NCBI GenBank assembly: GCA_027031305.1
Contig: JALVRJ010000371.1
Span: 1-9,311 of the forward strand
Origin: Hyphomicrobiales bacterium
GTDB lineage: Bacteria; Pseudomonadota; Alphaproteobacteria; Rhizobiales; Aestuariivirgaceae
Reading direction: 5' to 3'
DNA length: 9,311 bases
Part shown: piece by piece, positions 1-7,304 of the stretch
Layout: each line of letters starts with the position of its first letter
How positions within the stretch are numbered: the stretch's first letter is position 1
Translations under genes and position numbers: made by a program
Notes under the pieces: model-generated
What the model saw: only the letters and a program-made list of their open reading frames with translations
Database searches by the model: none
Told to the model about the DNA's origin: nothing

Positions 1-655
1 GTCATTTCCTTTTCCGAGATGGCCCAGCCACGGTTACAAGCAGGTGCTGGCGGGCGAACAGGCGGCGGTGCAGCCCGCGCAGGTCGTCGCGGGTGACGGC
101 GCGGATGCCTTCCTCGGTGCCCTCGGCGTCGCGCGCGTAGGGGTGGTCGCCGAAGAGCATCTTGCGGAAGGCGCGCCAGGCGAGGGTGTCGGGATCCTGC
201 GCCCTGGAGCGCACGGCGGCGATGAGCTGGCGGCGGATGCGCTCGAGAGGCTGCTGGTCGAACCGCGGCTTGTTGACGGCCAGCGCCAGCAGGCGGAACG
301 ATTCGGCGGCATTCTTCTTCAGCGTACGGAAGGATCCGGCGAACCATTCCCTGCCGGCGGAATGGCTCATGGACATGGCCAGCTCTTCCATGCGTTCCTG
401 GAACTCGGCCGATTTCAGATCGCCGGCGCCCTCGTCGAGCATGGCGGAGAGGAAATTGGCCAGGCCGAGCTTGCCTTCGGGATCGTGCGCGGCGCCACCG
501 TAGAAGGCGTAGTTCATGGCGACGATGGGCACGGTGTGGTCCTCGACGAACCACACGGTGATGCCCCCGGGTGTTCTAACCTCGCGCACCTCCACCGCCC
601 GGGCGGGCAGGGCAAGCGCCAGCAGCGTCATGCAGGCCAGCAGGAACGCGCGCAC
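1..655 (-). CDS. Exported non-catalytic M16 peptidase-like protein, partial and apparently frameshifted
   Basis: This is the second of two adjacent M16 (pitrilysin/processing-peptidase) homologues. From the GTG at 655 the product begins with a typical signal peptide: RAFLLA, a hydrophobic run, then PARA with likely cleavage after residue 20. A typical M16 N-terminal domain follows. The zinc motif HxxEH is absent: the equivalent segment (residues 66-71) reads ANFLSA, so both histidines and the glutamate are replaced. M16B pairs with one catalytic and one non-catalytic partner are known (for example Sph2681/Sph2682 of Sphingomonas sp. A1), and the neighbour at 877-2295 is the catalytic candidate. 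The frame ends at TGA 4-2 after only 217 residues, about half of the usual length. Restoring one base in the C run at 23-25 gives VTVAG followed by AISEKEMT, the expected family continuation, open to the window edge. The start is uncertain: the same frame is open up to an ATGATG at 880-875 that overlaps the stop of the upstream gene. Confidence 0.75.
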
Positions 656-688
656 CCGGTGGCGAAAAGCGTTTCCGTCAATCCAGCC

Positions 689-772
689 CTTTTTCTCGCC
701 ACTCCAGCGCTTTCTCCCGTTCCCCCGGAGCTTTCTCCCATCCCCCCGGAGCTCTATCTCGTCACCCCGGCG
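689..772. repeat. Four degenerate 21-bp tandem units leading into palindromic element 1
   Basis: Four consecutive 21-base units start at 689, 710, 731 and 752. Units two and three are nearly identical (ctttctccc followed by gttcccccggag or atccccccggag). Units one and four are diverged. The last 12 bases of unit four are the left edge of the 80-bp palindromic element that starts at 761 (gtcaccccggcg), and the last 12 bases of the other three units (from 698, 719 and 740) resemble that edge. The array therefore looks like outward duplication of the edge of the element plus a 9-base pyrimidine-rich linker. The period is a multiple of three, so the open frame on the minus strand is preserved and would read as a degenerate heptapeptide repeat. 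Confidence 0.75.
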
Positions 773-840
773 AAAGCCGGGGTCTCGGGCAACAGGCCCA
801 GGTGTTTGCCGCTCGAGATTCCGGCTTTCGCCGGAATGAC
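761..840. repeat. REPIN-like palindromic element, copy 1 (80 bp)
   Basis: Two inverted arms flank a spacer of about 28 bases. The left arm folds as ACCCCGGC-GAAA-GCCGGGGT, and the right arm, read on the minus strand, folds as ATTCCGGC-GAAA-GCCGGAAT. Both are perfect 8-bp stems with a GNRA loop, preceded by GTC at the outer edge. The two arms differ from each other at two stem pairs, so each arm pairs better locally than with its partner. The copy lies in the 221-base gap between the two M16 genes. Paired inverted REP sequences of this kind are called REPINs in other proteobacteria; calling this one so is by structure only. Confidence 0.88.
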
Positions 841-876
841 GGGTAGCATCAGTAGAGCGACAGGCGTCCGTGCGCA

Positions 877-2295
877 TCATTTCCTCGCTCCCTGCGCGGT
901 GGTTTTCGGCTCGCGGGCGGGCAGCAGCCAGCCGGTGACGGAATTGGCGGGCGTCACCACGCGCCGCGCGGCGGAAAGAATGTCCTTCGCCGTGACCTTC
1001 TCTATCCGCTCGTCCCATTGCAGCACCGAGTCGATGCCGGTTTCGGTGGCCATGGCCACGCCGAAGATGCGGGCCAGCATGAACTGCGAGTCGAGCGCGT
1101 AAATGGCGCTGGCGACCAGCGCGGTCCTGGTGCGCTTCAGGCGTTTCTCGTCGATGCCGTTGGCCAGAACCTCTCGCAGCACGGCGTCGATGCGCGATTC
1201 GAGCTTGTCCGGCGCCACGCCGGGGGCGGGAGCGGCATAGATGCCGAACGTGCCGTAGTCGCGGTCATCGCCGGAATAGAAGGCGCCGCTGTAGGCGGCC
1301 AGTTTTTCCTCCACCACCAGCTTGCGGTAGAGCACCGAGGTGGTGCCGCCGCCCAGGGCCTCGGCGAAGACATCGAGCGCATGGGCCTGATTGCCCTTCG
1401 CCATGCGGTAGGAGGGGGCGACATAGAGGCGCTGGAACACGGGCAGGCGCACCCGGGCGTCGCGCATCTCCAGGCGGCGGGCGGTCAGGGGCGGTGGCTC
1501 CGGCGTGCGCCAGCGCGGCTTTATCCGCGCGGTGTTCTTCAGCTTGCCATAGTGCATTTCGGCCAGCCTTTTCACCTCGTCGACGGTAATGTCGCCAACC
1601 ACCACCAGAATGGCGTTGGCGGGGGTGTAGTATCGGCGGTAGAAGGCGAGGACGTCGGCAAGGGTGAGGCGTTCGACGTCGGCCATCCAGCCCACCACCG
1701 GGCGGCGGTAGGGGTGGGCGACGAAGTGAGCCGCCGTCATGCGTTCGCCGAACAGGGTGCGGGGGTCGTTTTCCGTGCGCTCGCGGCGCTCTTCCTTGAT
1801 CACTTCCAGCTCGGTCTCAACGTCCTTTTCGGACAGTTGCAGGTTTTGCATCCGGTCGGCTTCCATGGCCATGACCATGCCAAGGTGTTCCTTGGCGATG
1901 CGCTGGAAATAGGCGGTGTAGTCGCGGCTGGTGAAGGCGTTGTCCTCGCCGCCGTGGCGCTTGATGATCTTCGAGAATTCTCCGGGTGGGATCTTTTTCG
2001 TGCCCTTGAACAGCAGGTGCTCGAGGTAGTGGGCCAGGCCGGTCTTGCCGGCCGGTTCGTCGGCCGATCCGGCGCGGTACCATACCATGTGGGTAACGAC
2101 CGGTGCGCGGTGATCTTCCACCACCACCACCTCCATGCCGTTGCCCAGGCGAAAATGATGCGGCTTGACGTCCAGCGCCCGGGCGGGAGCGGCGAGGGGC
2201 AGCATGAAGAGGAGCAAGGTGACCAGGACGGCCAGGGGGGACGAGCAGTTGCCGCCCGTGTGGGCGCGTGGGGCACGGATGTGCATGGGGGTCAC
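877..2295 (-). CDS. Exported M16 family zinc metallopeptidase (catalytic partner)
   Basis: The product is 472 residues, a normal length for a single two-domain M16 peptidase. The N-terminus has a hydrophobic stretch (about residues 21-36) ending in APARA, with likely signal cleavage after residue 40, so the mature enzyme should act in the periplasm. The inverted zinc motif is intact as HYLEH at residues 89-93, and the distal acidic ligand is in VIKEERRER (Glu168 or Glu169). The second domain (M16_C-like) begins near YYTPANAILVVVGDI. The GTG at 2295 has AAGGA seven bases upstream, within the end of the lipoprotein gene; an ATG nine bases further in (2286) is an alternative. The gene follows the DUF3035 lipoprotein by three bases and precedes the non-catalytic homologue. 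Substrate is not evident. Members of this group are often annotated as zinc protease or PqqL-like, but the sequence gives no reason for a pqq role. Confidence 0.93.
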   Translation of the reverse strand: MTPMHIRAPRAHTGGNCSSPLAVLVTLLLFMLPLAAPARALDVKPHHFRLGNGMEVVVVEDHRAPVVTHMVWYRAGSADEPAGKTGLAHYLEHLLFKGTKKIPPGEFSKIIKRHGGEDNAFTSRDYTAYFQRIAKEHLGMVMAMEADRMQNLQLSEKDVETELEVIKEERRERTENDPRTLFGERMTAAHFVAHPYRRPVVGWMADVERLTLADVLAFYRRYYTPANAILVVVGDITVDEVKRLAEMHYGKLKNTARIKPRWRTPEPPPLTARRLEMRDARVRLPVFQRLYVAPSYRMAKGNQAHALDVFAEALGGGTTSVLYRKLVVEEKLAAYSGAFYSGDDRDYGTFGIYAAPAPGVAPDKLESRIDAVLREVLANGIDEKRLKRTRTALVASAIYALDSQFMLARIFGVAMATETGIDSVLQWDERIEKVTAKDILSAARRVVTPANSVTGWLLPAREPKTTAQGARK

Positions 2296-2298
2296 GCC

Positions 2299-2811
2299 TC
2301 ATTCCTTCCAGATGCTGTCGATGTTGAAGATGGTGCCGTAACGCGGGTTTTTCCGGCGGCGCTCTTCCTTGAGCTTCTTGCCCAGTTCGGTGTTCAGCTT
2401 GGTGATGCTCTTGCGTTTGCCGTTCTCGTCATAAAGCGAGATGCCATGCTTGCGGTAGATGTCGTAGAAATCACCGGAAGGCTTGTCAGCGCCCGGTCCG
2501 TTCGGCGCGGCCGGGGGTTGCGCCGCACGGTTGAGCGCGCGTGCGGGCGCGGCTTGCGTCGGTGGCGCGGCCAACGCGCCGGTGTTCGCGCTTGCGCCGG
2601 TGTCATCCGCGTTGGCCACGCGCGAAGACGCGCCCGAAGGCGGTCGCAACTGCAAGTCCGGCGGCACGGACAGCGGCTGCACCGTGCGCACCTTCGTTTC
2701 GTCCGGCGCGCTCTTGCCGATGCCCAGCGTGTCCTGGAACGTGGTTTCGGCACAGGCCGCCAGCGCCAGTGCGGGCAGGGCGGCGCACAGCCATTTATGA
2801 TTCGTTATCAT
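2299..2811 (-). CDS. DUF3035-family lipoprotein
   Basis: The product is 170 residues. MITNHKWLCA is followed by a short hydrophobic run and a lipobox LAAC with the lipidated cysteine at residue 20. The +2 residue is Ala rather than Asp, which fits outer-membrane delivery. The segment LGIGKSAPDE followed by LSVPPDLQLRPP (about residues 29-58) is the recognisable DUF3035 signature. The middle is an Ala/Pro-rich linker and the C-terminus is strongly basic (KKLKEERRRK) before a conserved-looking end. Some alphaproteobacterial members have been labelled as BamF-like subunits of the outer-membrane beta-barrel assembly machinery; I treat that name as unproven here. The chosen ATG has AAGAGG six bases upstream and gives the lipoprotein signal directly, whereas the longer open frame upstream to 2976 overlaps lspA and has no family resemblance. 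Its maturation would need the adjacent LspA. Confidence 0.88.
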   Translation of the reverse strand: MITNHKWLCAALPALALAACAETTFQDTLGIGKSAPDETKVRTVQPLSVPPDLQLRPPSGASSRVANADDTGASANTGALAAPPTQAAPARALNRAAQPPAAPNGPGADKPSGDFYDIYRKHGISLYDENGKRKSITKLNTELGKKLKEERRRKNPRYGTIFNIDSIWKE

Positions 2812-2817
2812 GACAAG

Positions 2818-2823
2818 CCTCTT
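2818..2823 (-). promoter_or_regulatory. Ribosome binding site fixing the lipoprotein start
   Basis: AAGAGG on the minus strand lies six bases before the ATG at 2811. It supports the internal start that places the lipobox at residue 20, against the longer frame that would bury the signal sequence. Confidence 0.6.
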
Positions 2824-2851
2824 GCCGCGCGATTGCGGCGTTGCCGTGGCG

Positions 2852-3403
2852 TCAGGCGCCATTGCCCCCGTCCTTCCGAGGCTCGATGGCCTTTTCCGGG
2901 GTGCCGGAATGGAAGGAGTCATACAGGATGATGGCGGCCCCGGCAACGATGGCGACGTCGGCGAGGTTGAAGACATACCATGAGAAGCGGCCGACGTGGA
3001 ACCAGAAGAAATCCGCCACCGCGCCGTGGATCAGCCGGTCGGTGATGTTGGCAAGGGCGCCGCCGATGATGAGGCCGATGCCCATGGCGGGCAGGGGCCG
3101 GGACTGGCGCGCCAGCCACAGCCACAGGCCGATGGTCACCAGCGAGGTAAAGCCGATGAGAAGCCAGCGCCCCGCTTCCGTGTGCTGGGCGAACCAGCCA
3201 TAGGAGATGCCCCGGTTCCACGCCAGGATGATGTCGAAGAAGGAAGTGACGGGCACGCGCGGAATGGACCAGCGGTCGATGTCCAGCACCGCCAGCATGA
3301 GGAACTTGAAGCCCTGGTCGCCCACGTAGGTCAGCAAGGCGAACACCAGCCCAACGTATGACATGGGCCCCCAGAGGGGAATTGTGCGGATGGGCGTGGT
3401 CAT
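2852..3403 (-). CDS. lspA: Lipoprotein signal peptidase (signal peptidase II)
   Basis: This inner-membrane aspartic peptidase cleaves the signal peptide of prolipoproteins ahead of the lipidated cysteine. The 183-residue product has hydrophobic segments near residues 15-28, 79-98, 107-120 and 143-162. Family motifs are visible: DQGFK (29-33), NRGISYG (63-69), ANITDR (118-123), the catalytic Asp131 in AVADFF and the second catalytic Asp149 in FNLADV. The length is slightly above the usual 160-170 because of a 13-residue N-terminal extension. The first ATG (3403) overlaps the TGA of the Abi-like gene as ATGA; a second ATG at 3364 (MSYVGLV) is a shorter alternative that would remove the overlap. 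The next gene encodes a lipoprotein, a plausible substrate. In related genomes lspA commonly follows ileS directly, so the intervening gene is unusual. Confidence 0.96.
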   Translation of the reverse strand: MTTPIRTIPLWGPMSYVGLVFALLTYVGDQGFKFLMLAVLDIDRWSIPRVPVTSFFDIILAWNRGISYGWFAQHTEAGRWLLIGFTSLVTIGLWLWLARQSRPLPAMGIGLIIGGALANITDRLIHGAVADFFWFHVGRFSWYVFNLADVAIVAGAAIILYDSFHSGTPEKAIEPRKDGGNGA

Positions 3404-4011
3404 GGTATGCGGTCCAGCAGGTCTTGTGCCCAGCGTTGTGCGTTCATATCGATCCAGCCAATGGCTTCAAGGCATTCGCTCAGTTTGCGGGCAGGAGTTT
3501 TGTGCAAAATGCGATCATGATGAAACACACGGTTACGGAAATGTCGAATATCATCGTACCGGTTGAATAGCTGCTTGCGTTCATGACCCTTTGGACGATG
3601 ACCAAAGCCCTTGTATAAATATTTGCGCCAGTATTGCTGTTGTTTCTCGTATCCAGCATTCAAAATCCCCACCCAAAATCCCAGGGGAAGCTCAGCCACG
3701 ATGTCGTCTGAAGATGGCTGTTTTTTGCCTTGTTTGCGCAAACGTTTTCTCGAATCCTCCAATTGTTGGATTTGGGGATATATCAACGCATCCTGCCGCA
3801 GGAACCAGTCTGGCCCCAGGTTGGCGCTCAAGATACCATTGATCTCGTTTCGCAAGGTGATTTCAAGAAAATGCACGGCAATGAAATATCGTGTGCAGAA
3901 CAGGAGATTTTCTTCGTACGCAGCGACAGCCTGAAGATGGTTGGCAGTTTGTCGCAGATAGGGGCGAAAACGGGCAGGGCTCAGGATTTTTATCAATTCG
4001 CTGAGATCCAT
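3400..4011 (-). CDS. Abi-like (Abi_2/AbiD-type) protein with HEPN RNase motif
   Basis: The 203-residue product has the layout I associate with Abi-like proteins of the HEPN superfamily: an N-terminal helical part with FLEITLRNEINGIL (48-61) and LGPDWFL (65-71), then LPLGFWVGIL (108-117), then the HEPN motif IRHFRNRVFHHDRIL (155-169). The R-x4-H signature is Arg159 to His164, the usual RNase active pair. Members are implicated in abortive phage infection and some act as toxins; activity here is inferred, and no antitoxin is visible beside it. Codons and composition differ from the neighbours: bases 3601-3660 contain 24 G/C of 60, against 43 of 60 in a sample of the M16 gene (1201-1260). The ATG at 4011 is preferred because AAGGGA lies nine bases upstream; an in-frame ATG at 4035 lacks a good site. 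The TGA overlaps the lspA ATG. The gene lies between the ileS terminator and lspA, which suggests insertion by transfer. Confidence 0.85.
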   Translation of the reverse strand: MDLSELIKILSPARFRPYLRQTANHLQAVAAYEENLLFCTRYFIAVHFLEITLRNEINGILSANLGPDWFLRQDALIYPQIQQLEDSRKRLRKQGKKQPSSDDIVAELPLGFWVGILNAGYEKQQQYWRKYLYKGFGHRPKGHERKQLFNRYDDIRHFRNRVFHHDRILHKTPARKLSECLEAIGWIDMNAQRWAQDLLDRIP

Positions 4012-4020
4012 AAAGAACGT

Positions 4021-4026
4021 TCCCTT
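4021..4026 (-). promoter_or_regulatory. Ribosome binding site deciding the Abi-like start
   Basis: AAGGGA on the minus strand is nine bases before the ATG at 4011. It falls inside the coding frame that would result from the upstream ATG at 4035, and so favours the MDLSEL start. Confidence 0.45.
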
Positions 4027-4116
4027 GAAATTCATCCGTGTTAGTGATATTTTTTCCTCACAAGATGGGCCTTGGATGTGCCTCTGTCCCGCAAGGGATA
4101 AGCAGCCAAGGACAGG

Positions 4117-4155
4117 AAAGGCCCCGTCAACGGTTGCCGTTGGCGGGGTTCTTTG
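4117..4155 (-). terminator. Hairpin terminator downstream of ileS
   Basis: CCCCGTCAACGG and CCGTTGGCGGGG pair as a 12-bp stem (4122-4133 with 4137-4148, one T-G wobble) around a TTG loop. On the minus strand the stem starts seven bases past a run rich in A and is followed by CCTTTCCTGTCC, a moderate T-rich tract. It begins 14 bases after the ileS stop. The plus-strand flank (TTCTTTGGTGTT) is also T-rich, so it could work both ways. It would separate ileS from the Abi-like gene and lspA, which implies a further promoter for those genes that I could not identify with confidence in 4012-4116. Confidence 0.72.
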
Positions 4156-4161
4156 GTGTTA

Positions 4162-7110
4162 TCATACCTCCGTTTTCTCCAGGTCGGCGAGCGTGCCGCC
4201 GGTGCGCGTCATCCATTCGCGCACGGCCTCGGCGTCGCGCGGGGTGATGTCGGGGAACTCGGCATCCTTGCCCACTTCTTCGGAGATGATCCACGAGCGG
4301 GCACACTTGCGGCCCTTCGCCTTTTCCACCACCACGGCCACGCCCGGCACGTCTTCCAGGCGGAAGGCCTCCGCCGGCCCTTCGCCTTCACGGATGTCAA
4401 TGGCAGATGTGATGGCCACCTCCGCCATGTCCACGCCCTCCAGCGCCGCCATCAGCTCGGCATTGGAGACGTAAACCACCGGTGCCGCCTCCAGCGACGA
4501 ACCGATGCGCTTCTCCTTGCGCTCCACTTCGAGTGCACCTGTAATGGCGGAGCGCACCTTCCTGATCTTGCGCCATTTCTCCGCCAGCGCCTCGTCCTGC
4601 CATTCATCGGGCAGCGGCAGGAACTCCTTCAGGTGAATGGAATCGTCGCGGTTGCCGGTGCGGCTCCAGAAGGCTTCCTCCGCCGTGAAGGCCAGCCACG
4701 GCGCCAGCCACCGCAGCACGTGCTCGAACAGCGTGTCGATGACCGTGCGGCACGCGCGCCGTCGCACGGAGGAATAGGGGTCGCAGTAGAGCGAATCCTT
4801 GCGGATGTCGAAGTAGAAGGCGGACAGGTCGTTGACCATGAAGTTGAGAATGGCGGCGTAGGCACGCTTGAAGTCGAACGCCTCGTAAGCGCGCATTACC
4901 TGCTCGCCCACTTCCTTGAGCCGATGCAGGACATAGCGCTCCAGTTCCGGCATCTGGGCAATGTCGTCCACCCGCTCCGTTGCCGGGTCGTAATCGGCCA
5001 GCGCGCCCAGCATGTAGCGGATGGTGTTGCGCAGCTTGCGATAGGCATCGGCCATGCTCTTCAGGATTTCCGGCCCGATGCGCAGGTCTTCCGCGTAGTC
5101 CGAGGCCATCACCCACAGCCGCAGGATGTCCGCGCCATATTGCTTCATCACGTCCTGCGGGCTGACCACGTTGCCCAATGACTTGGACATTTTGCGGCCT
5201 TCCTCGTCCAGCACGAAGCCGTGGGTGAGCACGCTCTCGTAAGGCGCGCGCCCGCGCGTGCCGCAGCTCTCCAGCAGCGAGGAATGAAACCAGCCGCGGT
5301 GCTGGTCGGTGCCTTCCAGGTACATGGAGGCGGGCCATTTCAGGTCCTCGCGCTGCTCCAGCACGAAGGCGTGCGTGGAGCCGGAATCGAACCACACGTC
5401 GAGGATGTCGCGCACCTGTTCCCAATCGTCCGGGTTCTCGACGCGTCCTTCGAGGTATCGCTCCTTGGCACCATCCTCGAACCAGGCGTCCGCGCCCTTT
5501 TCGCGGAAACTGTCGATGATGCGGCGGTTCACCTCGTCATCGACGAGGATCTCGCCCGTCTCCCGGTGCACGAAGATGGCGATGGGCACGCCCCAGGCAC
5601 GCTGCCGCGACACCACCCAGTCCGGGCGGTTCTCGATCATGGCGGTGATGCGGTTCTCGCCCTGCGGCGGCACCCACATCACTTCGCGAATGGCCTTCAG
5701 CGCCCGCTCGCGCAGCGTCGTGCCATCCTCATACGGCTTGTCCAGCGGGATGAACCATTGCGGCGTGTTGCGGAAGATTACCGGCTTCTTGGAGCGCCAC
5801 GAATGCGGATACTGGTGCTTCAGCCGGGCCCGCGCGATGAGCGCGCCAGCTTGTTTGAGCGCCTCGATGACGGCCTCGTTGGCGTTGCCCTTCTCGCCTT
5901 CCGGGGTGAGCACGCGCTTGGCCGTAAAGCCCGGCGCTTCTTCCGTCAGCACGCCGTCCTCATCGACGGTGAAGGGAATGCGGGTGGAAATGCCGCGTTC
6001 CTGAAGCTCCCGCGCGTGCGCCATCCACACGTCATAATCCTCGCGCCCGTGGCCCGGCGCGGTGTGCACGAAACCGGTGCCCGCCTCTTCCGTCACGTGC
6101 TCGCCCGGCAGCAACGGCACGTCGAAGTCATAGCCCAAATCGCGCAAGGGATGCGCCAGCACGATGTTCGGCAGGGTCTCCGCCGGCACGTCGGCGACGC
6201 GTGCGTAGTCTTCCACCCGCGCCGCCTTCATCACCTCCCCGGCCAGCGCGTCCGCCAGCAGGTAGCGCTCGCCCGGCTTTGCCCAGTTGCCTTCGGGCGC
6301 CGCCTTCACCTCGTAGAGGCCGTAGGAAATGCGCGGGTTGAAGGCCACCGCCCGGTTGCCGGGGATCGTCCATGGTGTCGTCGTCCAGATGACCACAAAG
6401 GCGCCCTCGAACGCCGCCTCCGGCGTTTGCGTGACGGGAAACTTCACCCAGATGGCGTCGGAAACGTGGTCGTGGTATTCGACCTCCGCCTCGGCCAGCG
6501 CGGTTTTTTCCACCACCGACCACATCACCGGCTTGGAGCCGCGATAGAGCTGGCCCATTTGCGCGAACTTCAGGAGTTCGTTGGCGATGATGGCCTCGGC
6601 CTCGTAGGCCATGGTGGTGTAGGGGTTCTTCCAGTCGCCTAGGATGCCCAGGCGGATGAACTCCTCGCGCTGCACGTCGATCCAGTGCTCGGCGAACCTG
6701 CGGCATTCAGCGCGGAACTCGTTGATGGGCACCTCGTCCTTGTTCTTGCCGGCGGCGCGGTATTGCTCCTCCACCTTCCACTCGATGGGAAGTCCGTGAC
6801 AGTCCCAGCCCGGGACATAGTTGGAGTCGAAGCCCATGAGCTGGCGGCTTCGGGTAATGATGTCCTTGAGGATCTTGTTCAGCGCGTGGCCGATGTGCAG
6901 GTGGCCGTTGGCGTAGGGTGGGCCGTCGTGCAGGACGTATTTCTCGCAGGCCTTCCGCACCTCGCGGCAGCGGCGATAGAGATCCATTTCCTCCCAGCGC
7001 TTGAGGATCTCCGGCTCCTTCTTCGGCAGCCCGGCGCGCATGGGAAAGTTGGTCTTCGGCAGAAACAGGGTGGGGCGATAGTCCCGCCCCGTGCTTTCAC
7101 CCTTGCTCAT
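4162..7110 (-). CDS. ileS: Isoleucyl-tRNA synthetase (class I)
   Basis: The enzyme charges tRNA-Ile in the cytoplasm and edits mischarged valine. The 982-residue product is full length. Near the N-terminus [20 protein letters not shown] is the bacterial IleRS opening, followed by the HIGH motif (residues 72-75) and [10 protein letters not shown] (101-110). The CP1 editing domain shows [10 protein letters not shown] (243-252) and HGREDYD with the editing Asp near 358. The second catalytic motif is KMSKS (640-644), followed by the anticodon-binding region. The C-terminal zinc ribbon is degenerate: the first half reads KCARSW (935-940) where KCxRCW is usual, and the second CxxC position reads ITPRD (955-959), so only Cys936 of four remains. 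The ATG at 7110 is preferred because the conserved N-terminal block follows it at once, although its ribosome site is weak. The gene precedes a hairpin terminator. Confidence 0.98.
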   Translation of the reverse strand: MSKGESTGRDYRPTLFLPKTNFPMRAGLPKKEPEILKRWEEMDLYRRCREVRKACEKYVLHDGPPYANGHLHIGHALNKILKDIITRSRQLMGFDSNYVPGWDCHGLPIEWKVEEQYRAAGKNKDEVPINEFRAECRRFAEHWIDVQREEFIRLGILGDWKNPYTTMAYEAEAIIANELLKFAQMGQLYRGSKPVMWSVVEKTALAEAEVEYHDHVSDAIWVKFPVTQTPEAAFEGAFVVIWTTTPWTIPGNRAVAFNPRISYGLYEVKAAPEGNWAKPGERYLLADALAGEVMKAARVEDYARVADVPAETLPNIVLAHPLRDLGYDFDVPLLPGEHVTEEAGTGFVHTAPGHGREDYDVWMAHARELQERGISTRIPFTVDEDGVLTEEAPGFTAKRVLTPEGEKGNANEAVIEALKQAGALIARARLKHQYPHSWRSKKPVIFRNTPQWFIPLDKPYEDGTTLRERALKAIREVMWVPPQGENRITAMIENRPDWVVSRQRAWGVPIAIFVHRETGEILVDDEVNRRIIDSFREKGADAWFEDGAKERYLEGRVENPDDWEQVRDILDVWFDSGSTHAFVLEQREDLKWPASMYLEGTDQHRGWFHSSLLESCGTRGRAPYESVLTHGFVLDEEGRKMSKSLGNVVSPQDVMKQYGADILRLWVMASDYAEDLRIGPEILKSMADAYRKLRNTIRYMLGALADYDPATERVDDIAQMPELERYVLHRLKEVGEQVMRAYEAFDFKRAYAAILNFMVNDLSAFYFDIRKDSLYCDPYSSVRRRACRTVIDTLFEHVLRWLAPWLAFTAEEAFWSRTGNRDDSIHLKEFLPLPDEWQDEALAEKWRKIRKVRSAITGALEVERKEKRIGSSLEAAPVVYVSNAELMAALEGVDMAEVAITSAIDIREGEGPAEAFRLEDVPGVAVVVEKAKGRKCARSWIISEEVGKDAEFPDITPRDAEAVREWMTRTGGTLADLEKTEV

Positions 7111-7152
7111 GGAATCGGCCCCGCTGCTGGAATTGTCCCGTGTTCGAGGCGG

Positions 7153-7181
7153 GTTTTAATGCAGCGCGCGGGGCAGGGCAA
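7153..7181 (-). promoter_or_regulatory. Possible sigma-70-type promoter for ileS
   Basis: On the minus strand TTGCCC (7181-7176) and TAAAAC (7158-7153) are separated by 17 bases. Transcription would start near 7146, about 35 bases before the ileS ATG and just inside palindromic element 2. Both hexamers are only fair matches and the call rests on position and spacing. Confidence 0.3.
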
Positions 7182-7194
7182 TGGCGTATCATGC

Positions 7195-7274
7195 GTCACC
7201 CCGGCGCAAGCCGGGGTCTTGTGCAGCGGAGACCGGTGTCTGTTGCACGAGATTCCGGCTTTCGCCGGAATGAC
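7195..7274. repeat. REPIN-like palindromic element, copy 2 (80 bp)
   Basis: The left arm folds as ACCCCGGC-GCAA-GCCGGGGT and the right arm, on the minus strand, as ATTCCGGC-GAAA-GCCGGAAT. The spacer is itself partly self-complementary (GTGCA near 7221 with TGCAC near 7244) and shares bases with the spacer of copy 1. The copy lies in the 194-base gap between gor and ileS, 30 bases after the gor stop. There is no T tract to make it an intrinsic terminator. Confidence 0.88.
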
Positions 7275-7304
7275 GAGCAAATAATTGGCATGACGCTAAA
7301 GGTG

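Noticed and set aside
1018..2931. A 637-codon open frame on the plus strand
   Set aside because: It lies opposite the M16 and lipoprotein genes, is rich in His, Gly, Ala and Arg, and shows no family motif. It is a shadow of GC-rich coding DNA.
4153..5181. Plus-strand open frames of over 300 codons within ileS
   Set aside because: They overlap the well-supported ileS gene in antisense and have no recognisable domains.
7195..7274. Element 2 as an intrinsic terminator for gor
   Set aside because: The hairpins are strong but no T tract follows on the minus strand, and the same structure occurs in other gap positions regardless of gene ends.
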